Of a DNA stretch of 64,000 nt, positions 1-7,834 are shown in pieces. Position 1 is the stretch's first letter. Every line of letters starts with the position of its first letter. Below the pieces are notes generated by a model. That model searched no databases. It was given only the letters and a program-made list of their open reading frames with translations, and had not been told where the DNA came from. The position numbers were made by a program, and so were the translations under genes. The DNA comes from Fibrobacter sp. UBA4297 (lineage in GTDB: Bacteria; Fibrobacterota; Fibrobacteria; Fibrobacterales; Fibrobacteraceae), in assembly GCF_002394865.1 (NCBI RefSeq), contig NZ_DGUZ01000010.1, forward strand, positions 54,630-118,629, read 5' to 3'.

Positions 1-188
1 TCCGCACCACCGACGTTACCGGCACGATTCAGCTCCCGGAAGGCGTCGAAATGGTTACCCCGGGTGATACCGTCACGATCCACGTGAACCTCATCGCTCC
101 GATCGCCATGGAAAAGCAGCTCCGCTTCGCTATCCGCGAAGGTGGACGTACTGTTGGTGCTGGCTCTGTTACCGAAATCATCAAGTAA
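1..188 (+). CDS. tuf: Elongation factor Tu, C-terminal end (partial)
   Basis: Only the last 61 codons are present; the gene begins before the window. The reading frame starts at base 3 and stops at TAA 186-188. The residues match domain III of EF-Tu, ending in the typical [14 protein letters not shown] stretch just before the stop. EF-Tu delivers aminoacyl-tRNA to the ribosome as a GTPase; the GTP-binding domain is outside the window. It lies nine bases before rpsJ, the usual order of tuf followed by the S10 operon, so it is probably cotranscribed with the ribosomal protein genes. Confidence 0.97.
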
Positions 189-197
189 GGAATAATC

Positions 198-506
198 ATG
201 GCTGGTGAACGCATCCGTATTCGCTTGAAGAGCTTCGATCATCGTATGATCGACCGCTCCGCTCAAGATATCGTGAATACAGCTAAGAACACTGGGGCTC
301 GTATTGCAGGCCCCATCCCTCTCCCGACGAAGATCCAGAAGTATACGGTGCTCCGCTCTCCGCATATTGACAAGACTTCTCGTGAACAGTTCGAATCCCG
401 TACGCACAAGCGTCTTATCGACATCCTTGATGCTACGCCGCAAACTGTAGATTCCCTCATGAAACTTGACTTGCCGGCAGGCGTTGAAGTCGAAATTAAG
501 GTCTAA
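198..506 (+). CDS. rpsJ: 30S ribosomal protein S10
   Basis: A protein of 102 residues, the normal length for S10, with the family features RIRLKSFDHRMID near the N-terminus and GPIPLPTK in the middle. S10 sits in the head of the small subunit and in other bacteria also joins NusB in transcription antitermination. The ATG at 198 follows the purine-rich AAGGAATAATC. It is the first gene of the S10 block and lies 5 bases before rplC. Confidence 0.98.
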   Translation: MAGERIRIRLKSFDHRMIDRSAQDIVNTAKNTGARIAGPIPLPTKIQKYTVLRSPHIDKTSREQFESRTHKRLIDILDATPQTVDSLMKLDLPAGVEVEIKV

Positions 507-511
507 TAACA

Positions 512-1129
512 ATGAACGGTATTCTCGCAAAGAAATTGGGAATGACCCAAGTGTTCACGGAACAGGGCGAATGCGTCCCTGTCACGGTTCTCGAAGCCGG
601 TCCGTGCGTGGTCGTTTGCCATAAGACAGAAGAGAAGGACGGCTACACTGCTGTCCAGATCGGCTTTGGTCTCAAGAAGGAACAGCGTGCCAATAAGGCA
701 GAAGTCGGCCATTTCAAGAAGGCTGACGTGGCTGTTCGTGAACACCTCGCTGAATTTGATGTCGCTGATCTCGAATCCTGGCCGGTTGGCAAGGAATTCG
801 GCGCTGCCGACTTCGCTGATGCAAAGACTGTGAACGTCTCTGGCATCTCTAAGGGTCATGGTTTCTCTGGCACTATCAAGCGCCACGGTTTCCATAGCGG
901 TCCTCGTTCCCATGGTACGCACAATATGCGCGAACCGGGTGGTACGTCCGCTCACTCCTATCCGGGCCGCGTTTTCCCGGGTAAGCGTATGGCTGGTCAA
1001 TACGGCAACAAGAAAGTGACCGTGAAGCACCTCCAGGTCGTCAAAGTTGATGGCGACCGCAACCTGATCTTCGTCCGTGGCGCTGTCCCGGGCCCGAAGA
1101 ACAGCATCATCGTGGTGAGGAAAGACTAA
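512..1129 (+). CDS. rplC: 50S ribosomal protein L3
   Basis: 205 residues, the usual length for L3, opening with NGILAKKLGMTQVF, a clear family signature. A glycine- and histidine-rich central loop (KGHGFSGTIKRHGF) reaches towards the peptidyl transferase centre in known ribosomes. The stop codon TAA shares its last base with the start of rplD (TAATG), so the two genes are probably translationally coupled. L3 is an early assembly protein of the large subunit. Confidence 0.98.
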   Translation: MNGILAKKLGMTQVFTEQGECVPVTVLEAGPCVVVCHKTEEKDGYTAVQIGFGLKKEQRANKAEVGHFKKADVAVREHLAEFDVADLESWPVGKEFGAADFADAKTVNVSGISKGHGFSGTIKRHGFHSGPRSHGTHNMREPGGTSAHSYPGRVFPGKRMAGQYGNKKVTVKHLQVVKVDGDRNLIFVRGAVPGPKNSIIVVRKD

Positions 1130-1749
1130 TGGCTAGTGCAAAGCTTTTCGCCGCTACTGGCGATTTTAAGAATGATATCCAGCTCCCGGCTCTCTTCGAC
1201 CAGGAAGTCAACAAGGTCTGCATGTACCTCCACATCAAGGCTATCCTGAACAACAACCGTCAGGGTACTGCTCAGACTAAGTCTAAGGGCGAAGTCAGTG
1301 GCGGTGGCCAGAAGCCGTGGAAGCAGAAGGGTACGGGCCGTGCTCGTTCCGGTCAGAACACCTCTGCAGTTTGGGTTCGTGGTGCCAAGGCTCACGGTCC
1401 GAAGTCTCATGACTACTTCGAAAAGGTGAACAAGAAGGTCAAGAAGATCGCATTCCACTCCGCTCTTGCTTCCAAGGCTAGCGAAGGCAAGGTCTCCGTG
1501 TTCGAAGCTCTCAGCTTCAGCGCTCCGAAGACCAAGGATCTTCTCGCAGTTCTTACCAAGTCTGGCATTGAACAGCGCAACGTCCTCTTCATCGTTAGCA
1601 AGAAAGATGAAAACCTCTATCTTTCCTCCAACAACATTCCTTGGTGCCGTTGCGCACGCGTTGAAGATGTCAACACTTACGACATCGTCCGTGCAAACAA
1701 CGTCGTCATCTCTCAGGCTGCTCTCGCAGAACTTGAAGGAGGCCGCTAA
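1129..1749 (+). CDS. rplD: 50S ribosomal protein L4
   Basis: 206 residues. The conserved loop GGGQKPWKQKGTGRARSG, near residues 60-80, is the arm of L4 that lines the exit tunnel. In some bacteria L4 also represses its own operon. The start overlaps the rplC stop by one base and the stop overlaps the rplW start by one base, so three genes are chained by TAATG junctions. Nothing unusual was seen in length or motifs. Confidence 0.98.
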   Translation: MASAKLFAATGDFKNDIQLPALFDQEVNKVCMYLHIKAILNNNRQGTAQTKSKGEVSGGGQKPWKQKGTGRARSGQNTSAVWVRGAKAHGPKSHDYFEKVNKKVKKIAFHSALASKASEGKVSVFEALSFSAPKTKDLLAVLTKSGIEQRNVLFIVSKKDENLYLSSNNIPWCRCARVEDVNTYDIVRANNVVISQAALAELEGGR

Positions 1750-2051
1750 TGAAAGAAATTCGTGAAATCCTCGTTGCTCCGCACGTCACAGAAGAAACCA
1801 TGAAGAACATGGTGAATCGCCGTAACGATGTGCACAAGTACGTGTTCAAGGTTGCCATGGACGCTTCTAAGGAAGACATCAAGGCCGCTATCGAAAAGCG
1901 CTTTGAAGTCAAGGTCGCTAAGGTCAATACTTTGATCAACCGCGGCAAGATCAAGCGCGTCCGCATGGTCGCTGGCAAGAAACCCAACTGGAAGAAGGCC
2001 TACATCACATTGAAGGCCGGGCAAAAGATTGCCGAGTTTGAAGGAGTATAA
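1749..2051 (+). CDS. rplW: 50S ribosomal protein L23
   Basis: 100 residues, typical for L23. It starts MKEIREILVAPHVTEE and carries the internal stretch NKYVF-like HKYVFKVAMDASK and GKIKRVR expected for the family. L23 lies at the tunnel exit and is the docking site for trigger factor and the signal recognition particle. Trigger factor is also encoded in this window (19385-20644). The ATG overlaps the rplD stop by one base, and rplB follows after two bases. Confidence 0.97.
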   Translation: MKEIREILVAPHVTEETMKNMVNRRNDVHKYVFKVAMDASKEDIKAAIEKRFEVKVAKVNTLINRGKIKRVRMVAGKKPNWKKAYITLKAGQKIAEFEGV

Positions 2052-2053
2052 CC

Positions 2054-2884
2054 ATGGGTCTGAAATCTTATCGCCCGATTACCCCGACACTGCGTTACAA
2101 GCAGATTGGTGACCGCAAGGAACTCTCTGCTGTAAAGCCGTACAAGCCGCTTACCGAAGGTATCAAGCGTAGCTCCGGCCGTAACAATGCTGGTGAAATT
2201 ACCTCCCGTCGTCGTGGTGGTGGTCACAAGAAACTGTATCGTATCATTGACTTCAAGCGTCAGTTTGCCGGTCTCTCCTGCACTGTCGAAACGATTGAAT
2301 ACGATCCGAACCGTACCGCTCGCATCGCTCTCGTCAAGTACGAAAACGGCAAGCGCGCATACATCATCGCTCCGGCCGAAATCAAGGTTGGCGATGTGCT
2401 GAACGCTGGTGAAGGTGCAGAATTCCGCGTAGGTAACGCAATTCCTCTCCGCGACATTCCGCTCAACACCATTATCCACAACATCGAAATGAAGCCGGGC
2501 AAGGGTGCCCAGATTGCTCGTTCCGCTGGTGCCGGTGCAGAACTGGTTGCCAAGGACGGCAAGCTCTGCCAGGTCAAGCTTCCGAGTGGCGAAGTCCGCT
2601 ACATCCCGGAAGACTGCCTCGCTACCGTTGGCCAGGTTTCCAATATCGATCACATGAATGAATCCTCGGGTTCTGCAGGCCGCTCTCGCTGGCTCGGCAA
2701 GCGCCCGGCCGTCCGTGGTGTCGTTATGAACCCGGTCGACCACCCCCTTGGTGGTGGTGAAGGTCGTACCTCTGGTGGTCGTCATCCGTGCTCTCCTTGG
2801 GGTAAGAACTCTAAGGGTGCAAAAACTCGTAACAACAAGCGTACTGATAAGTTCATCGTACGTCATCGTCAGAAGAGGGCCTAA
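2054..2884 (+). CDS. rplB: 50S ribosomal protein L2
   Basis: 276 residues, the usual length. The glycine-rich block GRNNAGEITSRRRGGGHKK lies near residues 42-60. The C-terminal part HPLGGGEGRTSGGRHPCSPWG contains the conserved histidine needed for peptidyl transferase activity in studied L2 proteins. It binds 23S rRNA and supports subunit joining. Preceded by GGAGTATAACC, a good ribosome binding site. rpsS follows three bases after the stop. Confidence 0.98.
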   Translation: MGLKSYRPITPTLRYKQIGDRKELSAVKPYKPLTEGIKRSSGRNNAGEITSRRRGGGHKKLYRIIDFKRQFAGLSCTVETIEYDPNRTARIALVKYENGKRAYIIAPAEIKVGDVLNAGEGAEFRVGNAIPLRDIPLNTIIHNIEMKPGKGAQIARSAGAGAELVAKDGKLCQVKLPSGEVRYIPEDCLATVGQVSNIDHMNESSGSAGRSRWLGKRPAVRGVVMNPVDHPLGGGEGRTSGGRHPCSPWGKNSKGAKTRNNKRTDKFIVRHRQKRA

Positions 2885-2887
2885 TTC

Positions 2888-3169
2888 ATGTCTAGATCCC
2901 TTAAGAAAGGTGCGTTCGTGGATTCCCACGTTCTCAGCAAGGCCCAGGCGATGGCCGGTTCCGACAAGAAACAGGCTATCAAGACCTGGTCCCGTCGTTC
3001 CACAATCGTCCCGGATATGGTCGGACTCACGTTCTCCGTCTATAACGGCAAGCAGTTCCTTCCGGTTTATGTCACCGAAAACATGGTTGGCCATAAGCTC
3101 GGCGAATTCTCCATGACCCGTACTTTCCGCGGTCACCGCAAGACTGAAACTGCTGGAGGCAAGAAATAA
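2888..3169 (+). CDS. rpsS: 30S ribosomal protein S19
   Basis: 93 residues. SRSLKKGAFVD at the start and KLGEFSMTRTFRGH near the C-terminus are diagnostic of S19, which forms part of the head of the small subunit and contacts S13 (encoded at 10685). The TAA stop shares a base with the ATG of rplV. The gene order rplB-rpsS-rplV-rpsC is the canonical S10 operon order. Confidence 0.98.
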   Translation: MSRSLKKGAFVDSHVLSKAQAMAGSDKKQAIKTWSRRSTIVPDMVGLTFSVYNGKQFLPVYVTENMVGHKLGEFSMTRTFRGHRKTETAGGKK

Positions 3170-3519
3170 TGCAAGCTGTTGCTAAAGTTAAAAACGTCCG
3201 TTACGGCGTTCGCAAGCTCCGTCGCGTAGTCGACCTCGTTCGTGGCAAGTCCGTCAGCGAAGCCTTCGCGATGCTCTCCATCCTCCGTACGCAGACCAAG
3301 GGTGCTCCGCTGGTTGAAAATGCTCTCAAGTCCGCTGTCGCTAACTTGAAGCAGAAGTCCGCCGCTCCGGTTTCCGCCGAAGAAATCGTGATCAAGACCA
3401 TCACCGCTGATGGTGGTACGATCATGAAGCGCATTCACCCGCGTTCCCAGGGCCGTGCTTTCCGTATCGAAAAGCCGCTCTCCCACATCACCGTCGTTGT
3501 CGCAGACAAGGAGAATTAA
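3169..3519 (+). CDS. rplV: 50S ribosomal protein L22
   Basis: 116 residues. It begins MQAVAKVKNVRYGVRKLRRVVDLVRGK, the expected N-terminal helix, and ends with the beta-hairpin region MKRIHPRSQGRAFRIEKPLSH, which in known structures extends into the exit tunnel where macrolides act. The start overlaps the rpsS stop by one base, and rpsC starts two bases after the stop. The length is normal for L22. Confidence 0.97.
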   Translation: MQAVAKVKNVRYGVRKLRRVVDLVRGKSVSEAFAMLSILRTQTKGAPLVENALKSAVANLKQKSAAPVSAEEIVIKTITADGGTIMKRIHPRSQGRAFRIEKPLSHITVVVADKEN

Positions 3520-3521
3520 CA

Positions 3522-4181
3522 ATGGGTCACAAAACTCATCCTAATGGTCTTCGTCTTGGCGTTATCCGCGGTTGGGAATCCAAGTGGTATGCCGAAGACA
3601 AGTTTGCCGATCTTCTCTATGAAGATATCGTGCTCCGTCGCTACTTGATGAAGCGTTTCGAACATGCCTCCCTCTCCAAGGTCGGCATCGAACGTACCGT
3701 CAAGAAGGTGAACGTTAACCTCTATACCGCTCGCCCGGGTATCGTTATCGGTAAAAAGGGCGAAGAATTGGAACGTTTGAAGGGCGAACTCCAGTTCCTC
3801 ACCGGTAAAGAAATCTATATTGCAGTCCACGAAATCAAGCGTCCGGAAACTGATGCAAAGCTCGTGGCTGAAAACATTGCTCGCCAGCTCGAAAAGCGTA
3901 TTTCTTTCCGCCGTGCCATGAAGCGTGCTATCCAGTCCGCTATGCGCATGGGTGTGGAAGGTATCAAGGTGCAGTGCGGTGGCCGCCTCGGTGGTGCCGA
4001 AATTGCCCGCGTTGAAAAGTATGCCGAAGGCCGCGTGCCTCTGCACACTCTTCGTGCTGACATCGACTACGCAACTGCCATCGCTAAGACCGTTTATGGT
4101 GCCATCGGTATCAAGGTGTGGATCATGCACGGCGAAAAGATCGGTAAGGACGTCATGAACGACAACAAGAGAGAGAAGTAA
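3522..4181 (+). CDS. rpsC: 30S ribosomal protein S3
   Basis: 219 residues. It opens MGHKTHPNGLRLGVIRGWES, and the KH-domain signature PGIVIGKKGEE lies near residues 71-81. The C-terminal half has the conserved GVEGIKVQCGGRLGGAEIAR. S3 is part of the mRNA entry channel and has helicase-associated function in studied ribosomes. It ends in a lysine/arginine tail, NDNKREK. rplP follows after two bases. Confidence 0.98.
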   Translation: MGHKTHPNGLRLGVIRGWESKWYAEDKFADLLYEDIVLRRYLMKRFEHASLSKVGIERTVKKVNVNLYTARPGIVIGKKGEELERLKGELQFLTGKEIYIAVHEIKRPETDAKLVAENIARQLEKRISFRRAMKRAIQSAMRMGVEGIKVQCGGRLGGAEIARVEKYAEGRVPLHTLRADIDYATAIAKTVYGAIGIKVWIMHGEKIGKDVMNDNKREK

Positions 4182-4183
4182 TT

Positions 4184-4597
4184 ATGCTGAGTCCGAAAAG
4201 AACATTGCATCGTAAGCAAATGAAAGGGCGCATGAAGGGCGTCGCCTCTCGTGGCAACTATATCGCCTTTGGCGAATTCGGTATCCAGGCTCTTGAAAAG
4301 TGCTGGCTCACCGCTCGCCAGATCGAAGCTGCTCGTATCGCCATGACTCGTAAGATCAAGCGTGGTGGTCGCGTGTGGATTCGCGTCTTCCCCGATAAGC
4401 CGGTTACCCGTCACCCTGCAGAAGCCCGTATGGGTAAGGGTAAGGGCGCAGTCGAATTCTGGGCAGCCGTAATCCTCCCGGGTCGCATCCTTTTTGAAAT
4501 GGGTGGTGTTGAACGTGAACTTGCCATGGAAGCTCTCCATGTTGCAATTCAGAAGCTCCCCCTTAAGTGCAAAATCATCGAAGAATCGGAGATCTAA
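4184..4597 (+). CDS. rplP: 50S ribosomal protein L16
   Basis: 137 residues, typical of L16, with the N-terminal MLSPKRTLHRKQMKGRMKG and the central RVWIRVFPDKPVTRHPAEARMGKGKG that contacts the A-site tRNA elbow region. The stop TAA shares its last base with the ATG of rpmC. Length, motifs and position between rpsC and rpmC all agree. Confidence 0.97.
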   Translation: MLSPKRTLHRKQMKGRMKGVASRGNYIAFGEFGIQALEKCWLTARQIEAARIAMTRKIKRGGRVWIRVFPDKPVTRHPAEARMGKGKGAVEFWAAVILPGRILFEMGGVERELAMEALHVAIQKLPLKCKIIEESEI

Positions 4598-4788
4598 TGA
4601 AAGCACGTGAATTGAAAGAACTGGGCGTTGACCAGCTCAAGGAAAAACTGGCTCAGTTGAATCTCGATTTGTTTAATTACCGCATGACTGCGAAGCTCGG
4701 TAATTTGGAAAAACCCTCTGTGATTCAAGCTGCCCGCAAGGACATCGCCAGAATCAAGACCATCCTCAGCGAAAAGGCCAAGGCATAA
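4597..4788 (+). CDS. rpmC: 50S ribosomal protein L29
   Basis: 63 residues starting MKARELKELGVDQL and ending with the helical stretch RKDIARIKTILSEKAKA, as in L29. A longer frame opens upstream at 4567, but it would run into rplP. The ATG at 4597, overlapping the rplP stop by one base, gives the normal family length, so this start was chosen. L29 sits near the tunnel exit beside L23. Confidence 0.95.
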   Translation: MKARELKELGVDQLKEKLAQLNLDLFNYRMTAKLGNLEKPSVIQAARKDIARIKTILSEKAKA

Positions 4789-4805
4789 GCCGGCAGGAGC
4801 AGGAA

Positions 4806-5060
4806 ATGGAAAGAAACCTTCGTAAAGTCAAGCAGGGTATCGTCTCCTCCGACAAGATGGACAAGACGATTACGGTTGTGGTCGAAAACCGCAAGCGTCA
4901 CCCGATGTACAACAAGATCATGACTACGACCAGCAAGCTCAAGGCTCACGATGAAAAGAATGAAGCCCAAGAAGGCGACTTGGTCGAAATCATGGAAACT
5001 CGTCCCCTCTCTGCAACGAAGCGCTGGCGCCTCGTCCGCATTGTGGAAAAGAAGAAGTAA
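4806..5060 (+). CDS. rpsQ: 30S ribosomal protein S17
   Basis: 84 residues with the OB-fold signature of S17: GIVSSDKMDKTITVVVENRKRHPMY near the N-terminus, then a basic C-terminal region ending VEKKK. It is a primary 16S rRNA binder and one of the earliest assembly proteins. The ribosome binding site GCAGGAGCAGGAA lies directly upstream. A 17-base gap separates it from rpmC. Confidence 0.97.
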   Translation: MERNLRKVKQGIVSSDKMDKTITVVVENRKRHPMYNKIMTTTSKLKAHDEKNEAQEGDLVEIMETRPLSATKRWRLVRIVEKKK

Positions 5061-5080
5061 ACTCCTGGAGTAAGGCGAAT

Positions 5081-5449
5081 ATGATTCAAGAAGAAACCAG
5101 ACTCGTCGTGGCCGATAACAGTGGTGCCAAGGAAGTCGCCTGCATCCGTGTTTTGGGTGGCACAAACCGTCGCTATGCTAGCATCGGTGATGTCATCAAG
5201 GTAGCCGTTAAGGACGCTATCCCCCAGAGCAAGGTGAAGAAGGGTTCCGTGGCCGACGCCGTCGTCGTCCGCACAGCTAAAGAAATCGCACGTCCGGACG
5301 GAACGTTCATTCGTTTCTCCGACAACGCAGTGGTTCTCATCAACAAGGATGGCGAACCGCGTGGAACCCGTATTTTTGGACCGGTGGCTCGTGAGCTCCG
5401 CGACAAGAAGTACATGAAGATCATCTCCCTCGCACCTGAGGTTCTCTAA
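5081..5449 (+). CDS. rplN: 50S ribosomal protein L14
   Basis: 122 residues, exactly the usual L14 length, beginning MIQEETRLVVADNSGAKEVACIRVLGG and ending RDKKYMKIISLAPEVL. L14 forms part of the intersubunit bridge and is the docking site of the silencing factor RsfS in other bacteria. The upstream CCTGGAGTAAGG is a clear ribosome binding site. The stop overlaps the rplX start by one base. Confidence 0.98.
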   Translation: MIQEETRLVVADNSGAKEVACIRVLGGTNRRYASIGDVIKVAVKDAIPQSKVKKGSVADAVVVRTAKEIARPDGTFIRFSDNAVVLINKDGEPRGTRIFGPVARELRDKKYMKIISLAPEVL

Positions 5450-5748
5450 TGGCTAACATCAAGAAGAATGATAACGTCAAGGTGATTTCCGGTGCCAACA
5501 AGGGCAAGACCGGCACCGTGATCAGTGTCAAGGATGGCAAGGTGACCGTTTCTGGCGTCAACGTCTGCAAGCGTCACGAAAAGCCGTCTCAGACCAATCA
5601 GACTGGTGGCATCGTTGAAAAGGAATTGCCGATCGACATTTCCAACGTGATGCTTCTCGAAGGCAACACTCCCGTTCGTACCCGCATCGTTCGCGAAAAG
5701 GGTAAGAAGGGCGTTCGTACCAGTGTCAAGACTGGAAAGGCTGTGTAA
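5449..5748 (+). CDS. rplX: 50S ribosomal protein L24
   Basis: 99 residues with the KOW motif NDNVKVISGANKGKTGTVI near residues 7-25, diagnostic for L24, and then GVNVCKRHEKP. L24 starts large-subunit assembly by binding 23S rRNA domain I. It is chained to rplN by a one-base overlap and followed after nine bases by rplE. Confidence 0.97.
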   Translation: MANIKKNDNVKVISGANKGKTGTVISVKDGKVTVSGVNVCKRHEKPSQTNQTGGIVEKELPIDISNVMLLEGNTPVRTRIVREKGKKGVRTSVKTGKAV

Positions 5749-5757
5749 GGTAACGCA

Positions 5758-6297
5758 ATGAACCAGATGAAGCAATTCTATCTCGAAAAGGTCGTTCCGG
5801 CCTTGCAGCAAAAGTTTGCCTACAAGAACGTGATGCAGATTCCGCGTCTCGAAAAGATCGTGCTCAACATGGGCGTGGGCGCCGCTTCCCAGAACCGCAA
5901 GATTCTTGACGAAGCTGCTGACACTCTCACTGCTATCACCGGTCAGAAGGCTATTGTCACTAACGCTAAGAAGGCTGTCGCTAACTTCCACCTCCGTGAA
6001 GGTATCGGCATCGGTGCTAAGGTCACACTTCATGGCGACAACATGTGGGACTTCCTCTATCGTTTCATCAACATCGACCTTCCGCGTGTCCGCGACTTCC
6101 GTGGTCTCGCACGCCGTGGCTTTGATGGCATGGGTAACTTCACTCTCGGCATCAAGGAACAGACGATCTTTGTTGAAATCGACATTGACAAGATTTCCCG
6201 TACCTTCGGTATGGACATTTCTTTCGTCACTTCCGCTAAGACGGACGACGAAGGCCGTGCCCTTCTCGAAGAACTTGGACTCCCCTTCAGGAAGTAA
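5758..6297 (+). CDS. rplE: 50S ribosomal protein L5
   Basis: 179 residues, the normal length. Conserved stretches are IPRLEKIVLNMGVG (about residues 28-41), LREGIGIGAKVTLHGDNMWDFL (about 77-98) and the C-terminal GMDISFVTSAKTDDE. L5 binds 5S rRNA together with L18, encoded at 7452, and contacts the P-site tRNA. Start ATG at 5758 follows AAGGTAACGCA. Confidence 0.98.
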   Translation: MNQMKQFYLEKVVPALQQKFAYKNVMQIPRLEKIVLNMGVGAASQNRKILDEAADTLTAITGQKAIVTNAKKAVANFHLREGIGIGAKVTLHGDNMWDFLYRFINIDLPRVRDFRGLARRGFDGMGNFTLGIKEQTIFVEIDIDKISRTFGMDISFVTSAKTDDEGRALLEELGLPFRK

Positions 6298-6306
6298 GGT
6301 AATACC

Positions 6307-6492
6307 ATGGCAAGCAGAAGAATGATTGAAAAATGCAAGCGTACTCCGAAGTATACCGTTCGTGGGTACAACCGTTGCAAGCGTTGCGGTAGGCCGCACG
6401 CCTTTATGCGCCGCTTTGGCCTTTGCCGTATTTGCTTCCGCGAAATGGCACTCGCCGGCGAAATCCCCGGTATCACAAAGTCGTCTTGGTAA
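6307..6492 (+). CDS. rpsN: 30S ribosomal protein S14, zinc-binding short form
   Basis: 61 residues, the length of the short type Z S14. Four cysteines form two CxxC pairs, CKRC and CRIC, making the zinc knuckle. The stretch RGYNRCKRCGRPHAFMRRFG is diagnostic. Many bacteria also carry a longer zinc-free form as a back-up; none is present in this window. It lies between rplE and rpsH as in the canonical spc operon. Confidence 0.97.
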   Translation: MASRRMIEKCKRTPKYTVRGYNRCKRCGRPHAFMRRFGLCRICFREMALAGEIPGITKSSW

Positions 6493-6504
6493 GGAGAGTA
6501 TAAA

Positions 6505-6900
6505 ATGGCAATGACAGATCCTATCGCCGATATGCTCACCCGTATCCGCAATGCCTCTACGGCAAAGCTCCCCGTGGTGGACATTCCTGCCAGCAATCTT
6601 AAGCGTGATATTGCACGTGTGTTGCAGGAAAAAGGTTTCATTAAGAAGTTCGTCGTCGTTGATGACGGTAAGCAGGGCATCCTCAAGGTCCTCCTCCGTT
6701 ACACGAAGGGCGAATCCGCTATCCAGGGCCTCCAGCGCGTTTCTACGCCGGGTCTCCGTCACTACGTTGACGTGGCCAAGCTTCCGCGCGTTCGCAACGG
6801 CCTCGGCTATGCTATCATCTCCACATCTAAAGGTGTCATGACTGACCACGAAGCCCGCGAACTCAAGGTGGGTGGCGAAGTCATCGCAAAGGTATGGTAA
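6505..6900 (+). CDS. rpsH: 30S ribosomal protein S8
   Basis: 131 residues. N-terminal MTDPIADMLTRIRNA and C-terminal STSKGVMTDHEARELKVGGEVIAKVW are the two signatures of S8. A possible alternative start two codons downstream (MTDP) cannot be excluded, but the ATG at 6505 has a better ribosome binding site (AAGGAGAG). In Escherichia coli S8 represses the spc operon by binding near rplE. Confidence 0.97.
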   Translation: MAMTDPIADMLTRIRNASTAKLPVVDIPASNLKRDIARVLQEKGFIKKFVVVDDGKQGILKVLLRYTKGESAIQGLQRVSTPGLRHYVDVAKLPRVRNGLGYAIISTSKGVMTDHEARELKVGGEVIAKVW

Positions 6901-6902
6901 AG

Positions 6903-7442
6903 ATGTCCCGTATCGGTAAAGCTATTATCACTATCCCGGCTGGCGTTAAGGTTAACGTCAACGGTCAGAACATCAAGGTCGAAGGCCCGAAGGGCAAGCT
7001 CGAAACGACTGTTCACGAACTCATCTCCATCAAGCTCGATGGCGACAAGCTCTCCTTCACCCGCCCGAATGATGAAAAGTTCACCCGCGCTATGCACGGC
7101 ACCACTCGCGCTCTCGTCAATAACATGGTCGAAGGCGTGACCAAGGGTTTCCAGAAGACTCTCGAAATCGTTGGCGTTGGCTACCGCGTAGAACAGAAGG
7201 GCAAGGACCTCAACTTGGTTCTCGGCTTCTCTCATCCGGTGATCTTCAAGGCTCCGGAAGGCGTTGAACTGAAGGCTGTTGATCCGCTGAAGATCACGAT
7301 CTCCGGCATCGACAAGCAGAAGGTTGGCCAAGCTGCAGCAGAAATTCGCAAGTACAGGAAGCCTGAACCGTATAAGGGCAAGGGCATCAAGTACGCTGGC
7401 GAAATTGTGCGTCGCAAGCAAGGTAAGAAGACAGGTAAATAA
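6903..7442 (+). CDS. rplF: 50S ribosomal protein L6
   Basis: 179 residues. The longest frame opens with a GTG-type or earlier codon inside rpsH, but the ATG at 6903 begins MSRIGKAIITIPAGV, the family-typical N-terminus, and lies two bases after the rpsH stop, so it was chosen. The second domain contains the conserved GVGYRVEQKGKDLNLVLGFSHP and ends PYKGKGIKYAGEIVRRKQGKK. L6 is near the factor-binding site of the large subunit. Confidence 0.96.
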   Translation: MSRIGKAIITIPAGVKVNVNGQNIKVEGPKGKLETTVHELISIKLDGDKLSFTRPNDEKFTRAMHGTTRALVNNMVEGVTKGFQKTLEIVGVGYRVEQKGKDLNLVLGFSHPVIFKAPEGVELKAVDPLKITISGIDKQKVGQAAAEIRKYRKPEPYKGKGIKYAGEIVRRKQGKKTGK

Positions 7443-7451
7443 GGGTAAACT

Positions 7452-7823
7452 ATGACTGCAATTGCTAAAAAAAGAATCCAGTCCAGAATCGCACGCCACG
7501 AACGCGTACGCAAGTCTGTTGTCGGAACTGCAGAATGCCCTCGTTTGGCTGTTCGCCGTTCCTTGTCTCACATGATTGCCCAGATCTTTGATGACGAAAA
7601 CAACAAGTCTGTCGCTCAGGTCACCACAGCTTCCAAGGAATTCCAGGGTAAGTTTGGTGAAATGACGAAGACCGAACAGGCTAAGCAGCTCGGTCTCCAG
7701 ATTGCTGAACTCGCCAAGTCCAAGGGCATTGAATCCGTGGTCTTCGACCGCGGCGGTTACATCTATCACGGTCGCGTTCAGGCTCTCGCTGAGGGAGCTC
7801 GTGAAGGCGGACTCAAATTCTAG
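7452..7823 (+). CDS. rplR: 50S ribosomal protein L18
   Basis: 123 residues with RLAVRRSLSHMIAQIFDD near residues 33-50 and the C-terminal signature VVFDRGGYIYHGRVQALAEGAREGGLKF. L18 carries 5S rRNA into the large subunit with L5. The stop is TAG at 7821-7823, whose last base is also the first base of a possible GTG start for rpsE. Confidence 0.97.
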   Translation: MTAIAKKRIQSRIARHERVRKSVVGTAECPRLAVRRSLSHMIAQIFDDENNKSVAQVTTASKEFQGKFGEMTKTEQAKQLGLQIAELAKSKGIESVVFDRGGYIYHGRVQALAEGAREGGLKF

Positions 7824-7834
7824 TGAGGTACACT

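Noticed and set aside
5446..6849. 467-codon minus-strand ORF opposite rplX, rplE, rpsN and rpsH
   Set aside because: It is antisense to four certain ribosomal protein genes. Strong codon bias in those genes leaves few stops on the reverse strand.
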